NCBI RefSeq assembly: GCF_015624505.1
Contig: NZ_CP061379.1
Coordinates: 3,472,001 to 3,536,000 of the forward strand
DNA length: 64,000 nucleotides
Source: Bradyrhizobium commune
GTDB lineage: Bacteria; Pseudomonadota; Alphaproteobacteria; Rhizobiales; Xanthobacteraceae
Direction: 5' to 3'
The translations under genes were made by a program, and so were the position numbers. Under the pieces are notes generated by a model that was not told the origin of the DNA, made no database searches, and saw only the letters and a program-made list of their open reading frames with translations. Below are positions 38,496 to 48,510 of the stretch, piece after piece (the stretch's first letter is position 1; the number at the start of each line of letters is the position of its first letter).

Positions 38496-39101
38496 ATGGA
38501 CGATGGCAAGCTCGACACCCTGGGGCAAACGATCGTTGGCGCGCTTCCGGGCGCCGTCACCGGTCACGCGGTGGCCTTCAACCAGCTCACCATTGACGTC
38601 GAGGCCAGCAAGATCGTCGAGGTCGTAAAATACCTCCGCGACGATCCGAATTGCCGCTTCGTCAACATCACCGACATCACCGCGGTCGACTATCCCGATC
38701 GCGAGAAGCGTTTCGACGTGATCTATCACTTCCTGTCACCGACGCTGAACACGCGGATCCGTCTCAAGGCCCAGGCCGACGAGACCACGCAGGTGCCGTC
38801 GCTGATCGACGAGTTTCCCGGCGCGGACTGGTTCGAGCGCGAGGCCTATGACCTCTACGGCGTGTTCTTCGTCGGCCATCCCGACATGCGCCGCATCCTC
38901 ACCGATTACGGTTTCGAGGGGCATCCGCTGCGCAAGGATTTCCCGACCACCGGCTTCCTCGAGGTCCGCTACGACGACCAGGAGAAGCGCGTGGTGTACG
39001 AGCCGGTCCGGCTCAACCAGGAATTCCGCAAGTTCGATTTCCTCTCGCCATGGGAGGGAGCCGACTATCCGCTTCCCGGCGATGAGAAGGCGAAATCGTG
39101 A
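38496..39101 (+). CDS. nuoC: NADH-quinone oxidoreductase subunit C
   Basis: A 201-residue peripheral-arm subunit (30-kDa type). Conserved motifs are [52 protein letters not shown] and [20 protein letters not shown]. NuoC is separate from NuoD, unlike the fused protein in E. coli. The ATG at 38496 follows nuoB after 11 bases. Directly after its stop begins the left inverted repeat of the four-helix-bundle insertion. Confidence 0.97.
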   Translation: MDDGKLDTLGQTIVGALPGAVTGHAVAFNQLTIDVEASKIVEVVKYLRDDPNCRFVNITDITAVDYPDREKRFDVIYHFLSPTLNTRIRLKAQADETTQVPSLIDEFPGADWFEREAYDLYGVFFVGHPDMRRILTDYGFEGHPLRKDFPTTGFLEVRYDDQEKRVVYEPVRLNQEFRKFDFLSPWEGADYPLPGDEKAKS

Positions 39102-39128
39102 GTGGCGAATAGCGAGTGGCGAATAGGG
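39101..39128 (+). repeat. Left inverted repeat of the four-helix-bundle insertion in nuo
   Basis: It starts at the last base of the nuoC stop. Two direct copies of AGTGGCGAATAG are separated by CG. TGGCGAATAGCGA followed by TGGCGA matches the reverse complement of 39517-39546 with one difference in 20 bases, which in RNA is a G-U pair. The two arms could form a stem with the whole inserted gene as the loop. Confidence 0.8.
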
Positions 39129-39135
39129 ATGTTGA

Positions 39136-39516
39136 TTGAGCGACCAGTCGATCAATTCGTATCGGGACCTGAGGGTGTGGCAGGATGCCATGTCCTTGGC
39201 GGAGTCCTGCTATCGGTTGACGGCTCAATTTCCCCGCGACGAACTTTTTGGGCTGACTTCACAGATCAGGCGGGCAGCGGCCTCCATACCCGCGAACGTT
39301 GCCGAAGGGCATGGACGCGAAAGCACCGGCAGCTTCGTGCAGTCGCTCCGGATATCGCAGGGATCGCTGAAGGAACTGGAAACTCATCTGCTCTTGGCGC
39401 AGCGCGTCGGTATTTTGGACGTGCCCGATCTGGAGATAGTTTTGGGACGATGCGAAAGCTTGGGCAAAATGGTTCGCGCGTTGATACGTTCTCTGCAGGA
39501 CAAGTCCACAAAATGA
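39136..39516 (+). CDS. Four-helix-bundle protein (23S rRNA intervening-sequence protein / S23 family) inserted in the nuo operon
   Basis: A 126-residue protein. The start is a TTG at 39136 with GGGAT about 7 bases upstream; no earlier ATG is in frame. Family motifs are [21 protein letters not shown], the [29 protein letters not shown] core with conserved basic residues, [26 protein letters not shown] and a final helix. Family members form pentameric bundles and are encoded in 23S rRNA intervening sequences of spirochetes, Coxiella and others; a role in nucleic-acid binding is assumed. Here the gene splits nuoC from nuoD and is bounded by inverted repeats. It has no known part in complex I. 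Confidence 0.88.
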   Translation: MSDQSINSYRDLRVWQDAMSLAESCYRLTAQFPRDELFGLTSQIRRAAASIPANVAEGHGRESTGSFVQSLRISQGSLKELETHLLLAQRVGILDVPDLEIVLGRCESLGKMVRALIRSLQDKSTK

Positions 39517-39546
39517 CCACTCGCCATTCGCTATTCGCCATTCGCC
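39517..39546 (+). repeat. Right inverted repeat of the four-helix-bundle insertion in nuo
   Basis: It starts at the base after the four-helix-bundle stop. TCGCCATTCGCTATTCGCCA (39521-39540) is the inverted partner of the left arm at 39103-39122. It ends just before the hairpin at the nuoD ribosome site. Confidence 0.8.
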
Positions 39547-39547
39547 C

Positions 39548-39563
39548 CGCAGCTGGAGCTGCG
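39548..39563 (+). promoter_or_regulatory. Hairpin over the nuoD ribosome-binding site
   Basis: CGCAGC, a TGGA loop and GCTGCG. The GGAG Shine-Dalgarno sequence of nuoD lies in the loop and upper stem, two bases before the ATG at 39566. Folding would limit initiation at nuoD unless ribosomes or a protein open it. Confidence 0.5.
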
Positions 39564-39565
39564 TC

Positions 39566-40762
39566 ATGAACGAGCAACCCGAACAGCTTCGCAATTTCAC
39601 CATCAACTTCGGGCCGCAGCATCCGGCCGCGCACGGCGTGCTGCGTCTCGTGCTGGAGCTCGACGGTGAGGTCGTTGCCCGCGTCGATCCGCATATTGGC
39701 CTGCTTCATCGTGGTACCGAAAAGCTGATCGAGCAGAAGACCTATCTCCAGGCGATCCCGTATTTCGATCGGCTCGACTACGTCGCGCCGATGAACCAGG
39801 AGCACGCCTTCTGCCTCGCCGCCGAAAAGCTGCTCGGCATCGAGGTGCCGCGCCGTGGGCAGTTGATCCGCGTGCTCTATTGCGAGATCGGCCGCATCCT
39901 CTCGCACATCCTCAACGTCACCACGCAGGCGATGGACGTCGGCGCGCTGACCCCGCCGCTGTGGGGCTTTGAAGAGCGCGAGAAGCTGATGGTGTTCTAC
40001 GAGCGCGCCTCGGGCAGCCGTATGCACGCAGCCTTCTTCCGCGTCGGCGGCGTGCACCAGGATCTGCCGCAGAAGCTGATCGACGACATCGAGGCCTGGT
40101 GCGATCCGTTCCTGAAGGTGGTCGAGGATCTCGATCGCCTGCTCACCGCCAACCGCATCTTCAAGCAGCGCAACGTCGACATCGGCGTGGTGCCGCTGAA
40201 GGAAGCCTGGGCCTGGGGCTTCTCGGGCGTGATGGTGCGCGGCTCGGGCGCGGCCTGGGACCTGCGCAAGTCGCAGCCCTATGAGTGCTACGCCGAGATG
40301 GATTTCGACATTCCGATCGGCAAGAACGGCGACTGCTACGACCGCTATCTGATCCGCATGGAAGAGATGCGCCAGTCCGTGCGCATCATGAAGCAGTGCA
40401 TCCAGAAGCTGAATGCGCCGGAGGGCAAGGGCCCCGTCGTCGTCGAGGACAACAAGGTCGCGCCGCCGCGCCGTGGCGAGATGAAGCGCTCGATGGAAGC
40501 CCTCATCCACCACTTCAAGCTCTACACCGAAGGTGTCCACGTGCCGGCCGGCGAGGTCTACGCCGCGGTCGAGGCGCCGAAGGGCGAGTTCGGCGTCTAT
40601 CTCGTCGCCGACGGCACCAACAAGCCCTACAAGTGCAAGATCCGCGCGCCGGGCTTTGCGCATCTGCAAGCGATGGATCACATCTGCCGCGGCCATCTGC
40701 TCGCAGACGTTTCGGCGATCCTGGGTTCGCTCGACATCGTGTTCGGAGAGGTCGATCGGTGA
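39566..40762 (+). CDS. nuoD: NADH-quinone oxidoreductase subunit D
   Basis: A 398-residue 49-kDa-type subunit that forms the quinone site with NuoB. Typical motifs are [68 protein letters not shown] and the C-terminal [15 protein letters not shown]. Its stop overlaps the start of the FkbM methyltransferase (TGATG). It is separated from nuoC by the four-helix-bundle insertion, so nuoCD pairing is interrupted. Confidence 0.98.
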   Translation: MNEQPEQLRNFTINFGPQHPAAHGVLRLVLELDGEVVARVDPHIGLLHRGTEKLIEQKTYLQAIPYFDRLDYVAPMNQEHAFCLAAEKLLGIEVPRRGQLIRVLYCEIGRILSHILNVTTQAMDVGALTPPLWGFEEREKLMVFYERASGSRMHAAFFRVGGVHQDLPQKLIDDIEAWCDPFLKVVEDLDRLLTANRIFKQRNVDIGVVPLKEAWAWGFSGVMVRGSGAAWDLRKSQPYECYAEMDFDIPIGKNGDCYDRYLIRMEEMRQSVRIMKQCIQKLNAPEGKGPVVVEDNKVAPPRRGEMKRSMEALIHHFKLYTEGVHVPAGEVYAAVEAPKGEFGVYLVADGTNKPYKCKIRAPGFAHLQAMDHICRGHLLADVSAILGSLDIVFGEVDR

Positions 40763-41724
40763 TGGCGCAGGCGCCAATCCAGTTTGACCGTGCCTCGGGG
40801 GCCCTTGAAGGGGCCAACCTGTGGGAGCGGACGGCTGCCTTGGCGCTGGTGACGGGATCGAAGATCTCCTCGCACTTCTCGCATATGGGCTACATCGCCT
40901 GCGCCAATCTGCTGCGGAAAACGCTGCCCGAGCGCAACATCGCGATCAAGCTCAACCCCGACGCCGTGTTCGAATTCCCCTACGGCGACGGCTATTGGAG
41001 CAAGCTGCTCAACCGCTCCTACAGCTACGAAGACGAGCTCGAGCTGCTGTTCGCCGATTCCATCGACGTCGACTATACGCTGCTCGATTGCGGCGCGAAT
41101 TACGGCTACTGGTCAGTGCTGGTGTCGAGCAGGCCGTTCGGCTCGCACAAGGCGATCGCGATCGAGCCGTCGGGGCAGAACTATCCGAAGCTCGCCAACA
41201 ACGCCCGCATCAACGGCAACCGCTTCGAGACCATGAAATGCGCCATCGGCGCCTCGCGCGGCACCGCGCGCCTGTCCGGGACCAAGCACGAGGCCTTCAG
41301 CATTGCCGGCGAAGCGTCCGCCGGCGGGGAAGAGGTGCCGGTGCTGGCGCTCGACAACCTCATCGAGGACGGCAAGGTCGCGGCCACCGGCAGATATCTG
41401 ATCAAGCTCGACGTCGAGGGCGTCGAGATCGAGGCGATCAAGGGCGGGGCCCGGCTGCTTGAGGCCGACAGCGTGATCATGTGCGAGGAGCACGGCAGCG
41501 ACCGCTCTCACGCGGTGTCGCGCTTTATCCTCGAACAGACCCCGATGAAGCTGATCGTGCTCGATCCGCGCACCAACCGGCTGGAGACGGTGACCGAGCT
41601 GTCGATCCTCGACCGCATCAAGGTCTCGACCCACGTCGGCTACAATGTTTTCGGCACCGCGAGCGCATTCTGGCAGGACAGGATCAATGCCCTGAATGCC
41701 AAAACCGCGCGCCGCATGCAGTGA
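40762..41724 (+). CDS. FkbM family SAM-dependent methyltransferase within the nuo operon
   Basis: A 320-residue protein. The SAM-binding core is YTLLDCGANYGYWSVLVSSRPFG (motif I), AIAIEPSGQNYPKLANNARIN (motif II region), MKCAIGASRGTARL, and the FkbM signature RYLIKLDVEGVEIEAIKGGARLLE. The N-terminal 100 residues (HMGYIACANLLRKTLPERNIA) are less conserved. FkbM enzymes methylate sugar or polyketide hydroxyls, and many have unknown targets. The start overlaps the nuoD stop (TGATG), so it is made in step with NuoD. It is 10 bases before nuoE. Whether it acts on complex I is not known. Confidence 0.88.
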   Translation: MAQAPIQFDRASGALEGANLWERTAALALVTGSKISSHFSHMGYIACANLLRKTLPERNIAIKLNPDAVFEFPYGDGYWSKLLNRSYSYEDELELLFADSIDVDYTLLDCGANYGYWSVLVSSRPFGSHKAIAIEPSGQNYPKLANNARINGNRFETMKCAIGASRGTARLSGTKHEAFSIAGEASAGGEEVPVLALDNLIEDGKVAATGRYLIKLDVEGVEIEAIKGGARLLEADSVIMCEEHGSDRSHAVSRFILEQTPMKLIVLDPRTNRLETVTELSILDRIKVSTHVGYNVFGTASAFWQDRINALNAKTARRMQ

Positions 41725-41734
41725 GAGATAAGAG

Positions 41735-42346
41735 ATGTCCGTCCGCCGATTAGCCCCGAAGGAAGTCCAGCCCGCGAGCTTTGCGTTCACGGACGAGAAC
41801 CTCGCGTTTGCGAAGCAGCAGATCGCGAAATATCCGGCCGGTCGCCAGGCCTCCGCGGTGATCGCCATCCTCTGGCGCGTCCAGGAGCAGCACGACGGCT
41901 GGGTGTCGGAAGCCGCGATCCGCGCCGTCGCCGATCTGCTCGACATGCCCTATATTCGCGTGCTGGAGGTTGCGACCTTCTACACGATGTTCCAGCTTGC
42001 CCCCGTCGGCAAGAAGGCCCACGTCCAGGTCTGCGGCACCACGCCGTGCCGCCTGCGCGGCGCGGAAGACCTCATCCACGTCTGCGAGAGCCGGATCCAC
42101 CACGATCCCTTCCATCTCTCCAAGGATGGCAATTTCAGCTGGGAAGAGGTCGAGTGCTTGGGGGCCTGCGTGAACGCGCCGATGGTGCTGATCGGCAAGG
42201 ACACCTATGAGGACCTGACCAAGGAAAGTTTTGGCAAGGTGCTCGACGGCTTTGCATCGGGCAATCCGCCGAAGCCCGGTCCGCAGAACGGCCGCCAATT
42301 CTCCGCGCCGATGGGCGGCCCGACCACGCTGAAGGAGACCTCCTGA
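41735..42346 (+). CDS. nuoE: NADH-quinone oxidoreductase subunit E
   Basis: A 203-residue thioredoxin-like subunit with 2Fe-2S cluster N1a. Ligand Cys are in [13 protein letters not shown] and [32 protein letters not shown] is the usual helix before the cluster domain. The C-terminus has a Gly/Pro-rich tail ([11 protein letters not shown]) typical of alphaproteobacteria. The stop overlaps the next start (TGATG). Confidence 0.97.
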   Translation: MSVRRLAPKEVQPASFAFTDENLAFAKQQIAKYPAGRQASAVIAILWRVQEQHDGWVSEAAIRAVADLLDMPYIRVLEVATFYTMFQLAPVGKKAHVQVCGTTPCRLRGAEDLIHVCESRIHHDPFHLSKDGNFSWEEVECLGACVNAPMVLIGKDTYEDLTKESFGKVLDGFASGNPPKPGPQNGRQFSAPMGGPTTLKETS

Positions 42347-42546
42347 TGCGTGATCTCCCCACAATTGGAGGGAACGAGGCCGTGAACAAATGGGGCTTCA
42401 TCGCCATGCATGCCGCGCTCGCGGCCGGCTTCATGTTCCTGCTCCAGCGTTTCGTGTTGAGCGCGACGCAGGAGACCAGTCTGCTCTGGGCGCTGACCTT
42501 TGCCGTCTGCGCCGCCGGGCTTGCCTACAAGCAGGCCAACCGTTGA
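42346..42546 (+). CDS. Small two-helix membrane protein between nuoE and nuoF
   Basis: A 66-residue protein starting at the ATG that overlaps the nuoE stop. A polar start ([17 protein letters not shown]) is followed by two hydrophobic helices (FIAMHAALAAGFMFLLQRF and TSLLWALTFAVCAAGLAY). No family is recognised. The tight coupling and 15-base gap to nuoF suggest it is co-produced with the peripheral-arm subunits; it could be an accessory or assembly factor, but nothing in the sequence proves it. Confidence 0.65.
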   Translation: MRDLPTIGGNEAVNKWGFIAMHAALAAGFMFLLQRFVLSATQETSLLWALTFAVCAAGLAYKQANR

Positions 42547-42561
42547 TCGGAAAGCACTGAT

Positions 42562-43887
<1,326 letters not shown>

Positions 43888-43892
43888 GAAGC

Positions 43893-45968
43893 ATGACCAA
43901 GCTCATCATCGACGGCAAAGAGATCGATGTCCCGGCCGACTATACGCTGCTTCAGGCGTGCGAGGCGGCCGGCGCCGAGATTCCGCGCTTCTGCTATCAC
44001 GAGCGGCTGTCGATCGCCGGCAATTGCCGGATGTGCCTCGTCGAGGTGAAGGGTGGCCCGAAGCCGGTCGCAAGCTGCGCCTGGGGCGTGCGCGACTGCC
44101 GTCCGGGCCCCAAGGGCGAGCCGCCGGAAATCTCCACCCGTTCGCCGATGGTGAAGAAGGCACGCGAAGGCGTGATGGAATTCCTTCTCATCAACCATCC
44201 GTTGGACTGCCCGATCTGCGACCAGGGCGGCGAGTGCGATCTGCAAGACCAGGCGATGGGTTATGGCGTCGACACCAGCCGCTTCGCCGAGAACAAGCGC
44301 GCGGTCGAGGACAAATATCTCGGCGCACTGGTCAAGACCTCGATGAACCGCTGCATCCAGTGCACGCGCTGCGTCCGCTTCTCGGCGGAAGTCGCCGGTG
44401 CCCCCGAGATGGGCGCGACCGGCCGCGGCGAGGACATGGAGATCACGACCTATCTCCAGCACGCGCTGACGTCGGAACTCCAGGGCAATCTCGTCGATAT
44501 CTGCCCGGTCGGTGCGCTGACCTCGAAGCCCTATGCGTTTGCAGCGCGTCCCTGGGAGCTCGGCAAGACTCAGTCGATCGACGTCATGGACGGCGTCGGA
44601 TCGTCGATCCGCGTCGACACCCGCGGCCGCGAGGTCATGCGCGTGCTGCCCCGCATCAATGAGGCCGTCAACGAGGAGTGGATCTCGGATAAGACCCGCC
44701 ACGTCGTCGACGGCCTGCGCACCCAACGCCTCGACCGGCCCTATATCCGTGAGGCCGGCAAGCTGCGCGCGGCGAGCTGGCAGGAGGCCTTTGCCGCGAT
44801 CGCCTCCAAGGCAGCGCGCACCGACGGCAAGCGGATCGGCGCGATCGCCGGCGATCTCGCCGGCGTCGAAGAGATGTTCGCGCTGAAGGATCTGCTGGCA
44901 AAATTCGGCTCGGCCAATCTGGCCGTGCAGGGCGGCGACGCCTTCGATCCGGCGCTCGGCCGCGGCTCCTACATCTTCAACCCGACGCTTGCAGGCGTCG
45001 AGCAGGCCGATGCGCTCTTGATCATCGGCGCCAATCCGCGGAAAGAGGCGGCCGTGTTCAACGCCCGTATCCGCAAGCGCTACCGCACCGGCGGCCTCAA
45101 GGTCGGCGTGATCGGCGCCAAGGCCGATCTGACCTACGACTATGATTATCTTGGCGCGGGCAGCGAGACGCTCGGCGAGCTCGCGGCCGGCAAGCACTCC
45201 TTCATGGACGTGCTCAAGAACGCCAAGCACCCGATCATTCTGGTCGGCGCAGGCGCGGCCGCGCGTCACGACGGCGCCGCCATTCTCGCAAGCGCCGCCA
45301 AGCTCGCGCTCGACGTTGGCGCGCTGACGGACGGCTGGAACGGCTTTGGCGTGCTGCACGAGACCGCCTCGCGCGTCGGTGCGCTCGACGTCGGCTTCGT
45401 GGCCGGTCCGGGCGGGCTGAACGCCGCGCAGATGACCACGTTCGGCACGCTGGACCTGCTGTTCCTGCTCGGCGCCGACGAGATCAAGGCGCCGGACGGC
45501 ACTTTCGTGGTCTATATCGGCACCCATGGCGACCGCGGCGCGCACCGCGCCGACGTGATCCTGCCGGGAGCCGCCTACACCGAGAAGTCCGCGATCTACG
45601 TCAACACCGAAGGCCGCGCACAGATGACCGGCCGCGCCGCGTTCCCGCCGGGCGAGGCCCGCGAGGACTGGGCGATCGTCCGCGCGCTGTCGGAAGCGCT
45701 CGGCAAGAAGCTCGGCTATGACTCGCTTGCCGCGCTGCGCCAGGCGATCTTCAAGGCGGTGCCGCACCTGATCCGGCTCGACCAGATCGAGGCGGGCTCC
45801 GCCGACCAGATCAAGAGCCTCGCAGGGAAGGGCGGCGCGCCGGAGAAGGCGCCGTTCAAGGCCCTCGTCGAGGACTTCTATTTGACCAACCCGATCGCGC
45901 GTGCGTCCGCCGTGATGGCGGAATGCTCGCGGCTTGCCTCCGGGCAGATGCTGACCGCAGCGGAGTGA
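43893..45968 (+). CDS. nuoG: NADH-quinone oxidoreductase subunit G
   Basis: A 691-residue subunit that carries the electron wire. The N-terminal ferredoxin-like 2Fe-2S site is [21 protein letters not shown] with an upstream Cys. A His-liganded 4Fe-4S site ([20 protein letters not shown]) and a second 4Fe-4S site ([14 protein letters not shown] and [12 protein letters not shown]) follow. The rest is a molybdopterin-oxidoreductase-like domain without cofactor. The length matches the alphaproteobacterial/mitochondrial form, which lacks the extra N7 cluster of E. coli. Confidence 0.98.
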   Translation: MTKLIIDGKEIDVPADYTLLQACEAAGAEIPRFCYHERLSIAGNCRMCLVEVKGGPKPVASCAWGVRDCRPGPKGEPPEISTRSPMVKKAREGVMEFLLINHPLDCPICDQGGECDLQDQAMGYGVDTSRFAENKRAVEDKYLGALVKTSMNRCIQCTRCVRFSAEVAGAPEMGATGRGEDMEITTYLQHALTSELQGNLVDICPVGALTSKPYAFAARPWELGKTQSIDVMDGVGSSIRVDTRGREVMRVLPRINEAVNEEWISDKTRHVVDGLRTQRLDRPYIREAGKLRAASWQEAFAAIASKAARTDGKRIGAIAGDLAGVEEMFALKDLLAKFGSANLAVQGGDAFDPALGRGSYIFNPTLAGVEQADALLIIGANPRKEAAVFNARIRKRYRTGGLKVGVIGAKADLTYDYDYLGAGSETLGELAAGKHSFMDVLKNAKHPIILVGAGAAARHDGAAILASAAKLALDVGALTDGWNGFGVLHETASRVGALDVGFVAGPGGLNAAQMTTFGTLDLLFLLGADEIKAPDGTFVVYIGTHGDRGAHRADVILPGAAYTEKSAIYVNTEGRAQMTGRAAFPPGEAREDWAIVRALSEALGKKLGYDSLAALRQAIFKAVPHLIRLDQIEAGSADQIKSLAGKGGAPEKAPFKALVEDFYLTNPIARASAVMAECSRLASGQMLTAAE

Positions 45969-45978
45969 GTGTGACCTG

Positions 45979-47046
45979 ATGGAATTCTTCCAAAGCGCAT
46001 TCTGGACCGGTTTCCTCTGGCCGCTGATCATCATGGTCCTGGAGAGCGTGCTGGTGCTCGTCGTCCTCCTGATCGCGATCGCCTACATCCTGCTCGCCGA
46101 CCGCAAGATCTGGGCGGCGGTGCAGATCCGCCGCGGTCCGAACGTGGTCGGCCCCTGGGGCCTGTTTCAGTCCTTCGCCGATCTGCTGAAGTTCGTGCTG
46201 AAGGAGCCGATCATCCCGGCCGGCGCCAACAAGGGCGTCTTCCTGCTGGCGCCGCTGGTGTCCTGCGTGCTCGCGCTCGCCGCCTGGGCGGTGATCCCGA
46301 CCAATCTCGGCTGGGTGATCTCCGACATCAATGTCGGCGTCCTCTTCATCTTCGCGATCTCGTCGCTGTCGATCTACGGCATCATCATGGCCGGCTGGTC
46401 GTCGAACTCGAAATACCCGTTCCTGGCGGCGCTGCGCTCCGCGGCGCAGATGGTGTCCTATGAGGTTTCGATCGGCTTCGTCATCATCACCGTGCTGCTC
46501 TGCGCCGGTACGCTGAACCTCTCGGCGGTGGTCGAGGCCCAGCATGCGCGTGGCCTCGCCAGCCTGATCGGCCTGCCGCAGCTGACCGTCCTGAACTGGT
46601 ACGTCTGGCCGCTGTTCCCGATGTTTGTGATCTTCTACGTCTCGGCGCTGGCGGAAACCAACCGTCCGCCGTTCGACCTGGTCGAAGCGGAATCCGAGCT
46701 CGTCGCCGGCTTCATGGTCGAATACGGCTCGACGCCGTATCTGCTGTTCATGCTCGGCGAATATGTTGCGATCGTCACGATGTGCGCGATGGCGACGATC
46801 CTGTTCCTCGGAGGCTGGCTGCCCCCGGTGGACTTGCCGCCCTTCAACTGGGTGCCGGGGATCATCTGGTTCTCGCTCAAAGTCTTCTTCATGTTCTTCC
46901 TGTTCGCGATGGCGAAGGCGATCGTGCCACGCTACCGCTACGATCAACTGATGCGCCTCGGCTGGAAGGTGTTCCTGCCGCTGTCGCTGGCGATGGTGAT
47001 CGTGGTGGCCGGCGTGCTGCACTTCGCCGGCATCGCGCCGAAGTGA
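45979..47046 (+). CDS. nuoH: NADH-quinone oxidoreductase subunit H
   Basis: A 355-residue membrane subunit that joins the two arms and lines the quinone channel. About eight helices are seen. Signatures are [36 protein letters not shown] and the loop [28 protein letters not shown], both with the acidic residues of the E-channel. It starts 10 bases after the nuoG stop. Confidence 0.98.
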   Translation: MEFFQSAFWTGFLWPLIIMVLESVLVLVVLLIAIAYILLADRKIWAAVQIRRGPNVVGPWGLFQSFADLLKFVLKEPIIPAGANKGVFLLAPLVSCVLALAAWAVIPTNLGWVISDINVGVLFIFAISSLSIYGIIMAGWSSNSKYPFLAALRSAAQMVSYEVSIGFVIITVLLCAGTLNLSAVVEAQHARGLASLIGLPQLTVLNWYVWPLFPMFVIFYVSALAETNRPPFDLVEAESELVAGFMVEYGSTPYLLFMLGEYVAIVTMCAMATILFLGGWLPPVDLPPFNWVPGIIWFSLKVFFMFFLFAMAKAIVPRYRYDQLMRLGWKVFLPLSLAMVIVVAGVLHFAGIAPK

Positions 47047-47054
47047 GGGCCGTC

Positions 47055-47549
47055 ATGGGTATCAACATCAACGCCACTGCACGCTCGCTGCTGCTGTCGG
47101 AATTCGTCTCGGCATTCTTCCTCGCCATGCGCTATTTCTTCCAGCCGAAGCCGACGCTGAACTATCCGTTCGAGAAGGGGCCGATCTCGCCGCGCTTCCG
47201 CGGCGAGCATGCGCTGCGCCGCTATCCGAACGGCGAAGAACGCTGCATCGCCTGCAAGCTGTGCGAGGCGATCTGCCCGGCGCAGGCCATCACCATCGAG
47301 GCCGGTCCGCGCCGCAACGACGGCACCCGCCGCACCGTGCGCTACGACATCGACATGGTGAAGTGCATCTATTGCGGCCTCTGCCAGGAGGCCTGCCCGG
47401 TCGACGCCATCGTCGAAGGTCCGAACTTCGAGTTCGCGACCGAGACCCGCGAGGAACTGTTCTATGACAAGGCCAAGCTGCTCGCCAACGGCGACCGCTG
47501 GGAACGCGAGATCGCGAAGGCGATCGAGCTCGACGCGCCGTACCGGTGA
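47055..47549 (+). CDS. nuoI: NADH-quinone oxidoreductase subunit I
   Basis: A 164-residue peripheral subunit with two 4Fe-4S clusters (N6a and N6b). The ligands are in [18 protein letters not shown] and [18 protein letters not shown]. The N-terminal amphipathic helix ([18 protein letters not shown]) holds it at the membrane. The ATG at 47055 follows nuoH after 8 bases; the frame upstream of it is antisense-like noise inside nuoH. Confidence 0.98.
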   Translation: MGININATARSLLLSEFVSAFFLAMRYFFQPKPTLNYPFEKGPISPRFRGEHALRRYPNGEERCIACKLCEAICPAQAITIEAGPRRNDGTRRTVRYDIDMVKCIYCGLCQEACPVDAIVEGPNFEFATETREELFYDKAKLLANGDRWEREIAKAIELDAPYR

Positions 47550-47558
47550 GATGAGAGC

Positions 47559-48197
47559 ATGATCCTTCCCGCGCTGTTCTTCTATCTGTTCGCCGGCGTC
47601 TGCGTCGCCTCGGCGGTGATGGTGATTGTCTCGCGCAATCCCGTGCACTCCGTGCTGTACCTGATCCTGGCCTTCGTCAACGCCTCCGGCCTGTTCGTGC
47701 TGATGGGCGCCGAATTCTTGGCGATGATCCTGATCGTCGTCTATGTCGGCGCGGTCGCGGTGCTGTTCCTGTTCGTGATCATGATGCTCGACGTCGACTT
47801 CCTCGAGCTGCGCGAAGGCTTCATCGAGTATCTGCCGGTCGGTCTCGTGATCGGCGGCATCTTCCTGTTCGAGCTGCTGCTCACTGTCGGCTTCTGGGTC
47901 ATCAACCCCGGCGTCTCCAAGACGATCACGGCGGCGATCCCGACCAACGTCTCGAACACCGAGGCGCTCGGGCTCGTGCTCTACACGAAGTACATCCACT
48001 ACTTCCAGCTCGCGGGCATGGTGCTTCTCGTCGCCATGATCGGCGCCATCGTGCTGACCTTGCGCCACAAGGCGAACGTGAAGCGGCAGGACATCAACGT
48101 TCAGAACGCGCGCACGCCGGAGATGGCGATGGCGATGCGCAAGGTGGCGCCGGGGCAGGGGCTTTCGGACGCCGATGCGGCGGAGTGGGTGAAATGA
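47559..48197 (+). CDS. nuoJ: NADH-quinone oxidoreductase subunit J
   Basis: A 212-residue membrane subunit with about five helices. It contains the conserved TM3 motif [25 protein letters not shown], whose pi-bulge takes part in coupling. Its last four bases overlap nuoK (ATGA). The length is usual for alphaproteobacteria. Confidence 0.97.
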   Translation: MILPALFFYLFAGVCVASAVMVIVSRNPVHSVLYLILAFVNASGLFVLMGAEFLAMILIVVYVGAVAVLFLFVIMMLDVDFLELREGFIEYLPVGLVIGGIFLFELLLTVGFWVINPGVSKTITAAIPTNVSNTEALGLVLYTKYIHYFQLAGMVLLVAMIGAIVLTLRHKANVKRQDINVQNARTPEMAMAMRKVAPGQGLSDADAAEWVK

Positions 48198-48502
48198 CGA
48201 TCGGGCTCGGACATTATCTGGCGGTCGGCGCGATCCTGTTCACGCTCGGGATCCTCGGCATCTTCCTGAACCGCAAGAACATCATCGTCATCCTGATGTC
48301 GATCGAGCTGATCCTGCTCTCGGTCAACATCAACCTGGTCGCGTTCTCGACCTTCCTCGGCGATATCGTCGGCCAGGTCTTCGCGCTGCTGGTCTTGACC
48401 GTTGCGGCCGCAGAAGCCGCGATCGGTCTCGCCATCCTGGTGGTCTATTTCCGCAACCGCGGCTCGATCGCGGTTGAGGACGTCAATCTGATGAAGGGCT
48501 GA
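48194..48502 (+). CDS. nuoK: NADH-quinone oxidoreductase subunit K
   Basis: A 102-residue three-helix subunit. The two membrane glutamates needed for proton transfer are in [21 protein letters not shown] and [20 protein letters not shown]. The ATG at 48194 overlaps the nuoJ stop (ATGA), which argues for this start over the upstream GTG. Confidence 0.97.
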   Translation: MTIGLGHYLAVGAILFTLGILGIFLNRKNIIVILMSIELILLSVNINLVAFSTFLGDIVGQVFALLVLTVAAAEAAIGLAILVVYFRNRGSIAVEDVNLMKG

Positions 48503-48510
48503 GCTCTCAA

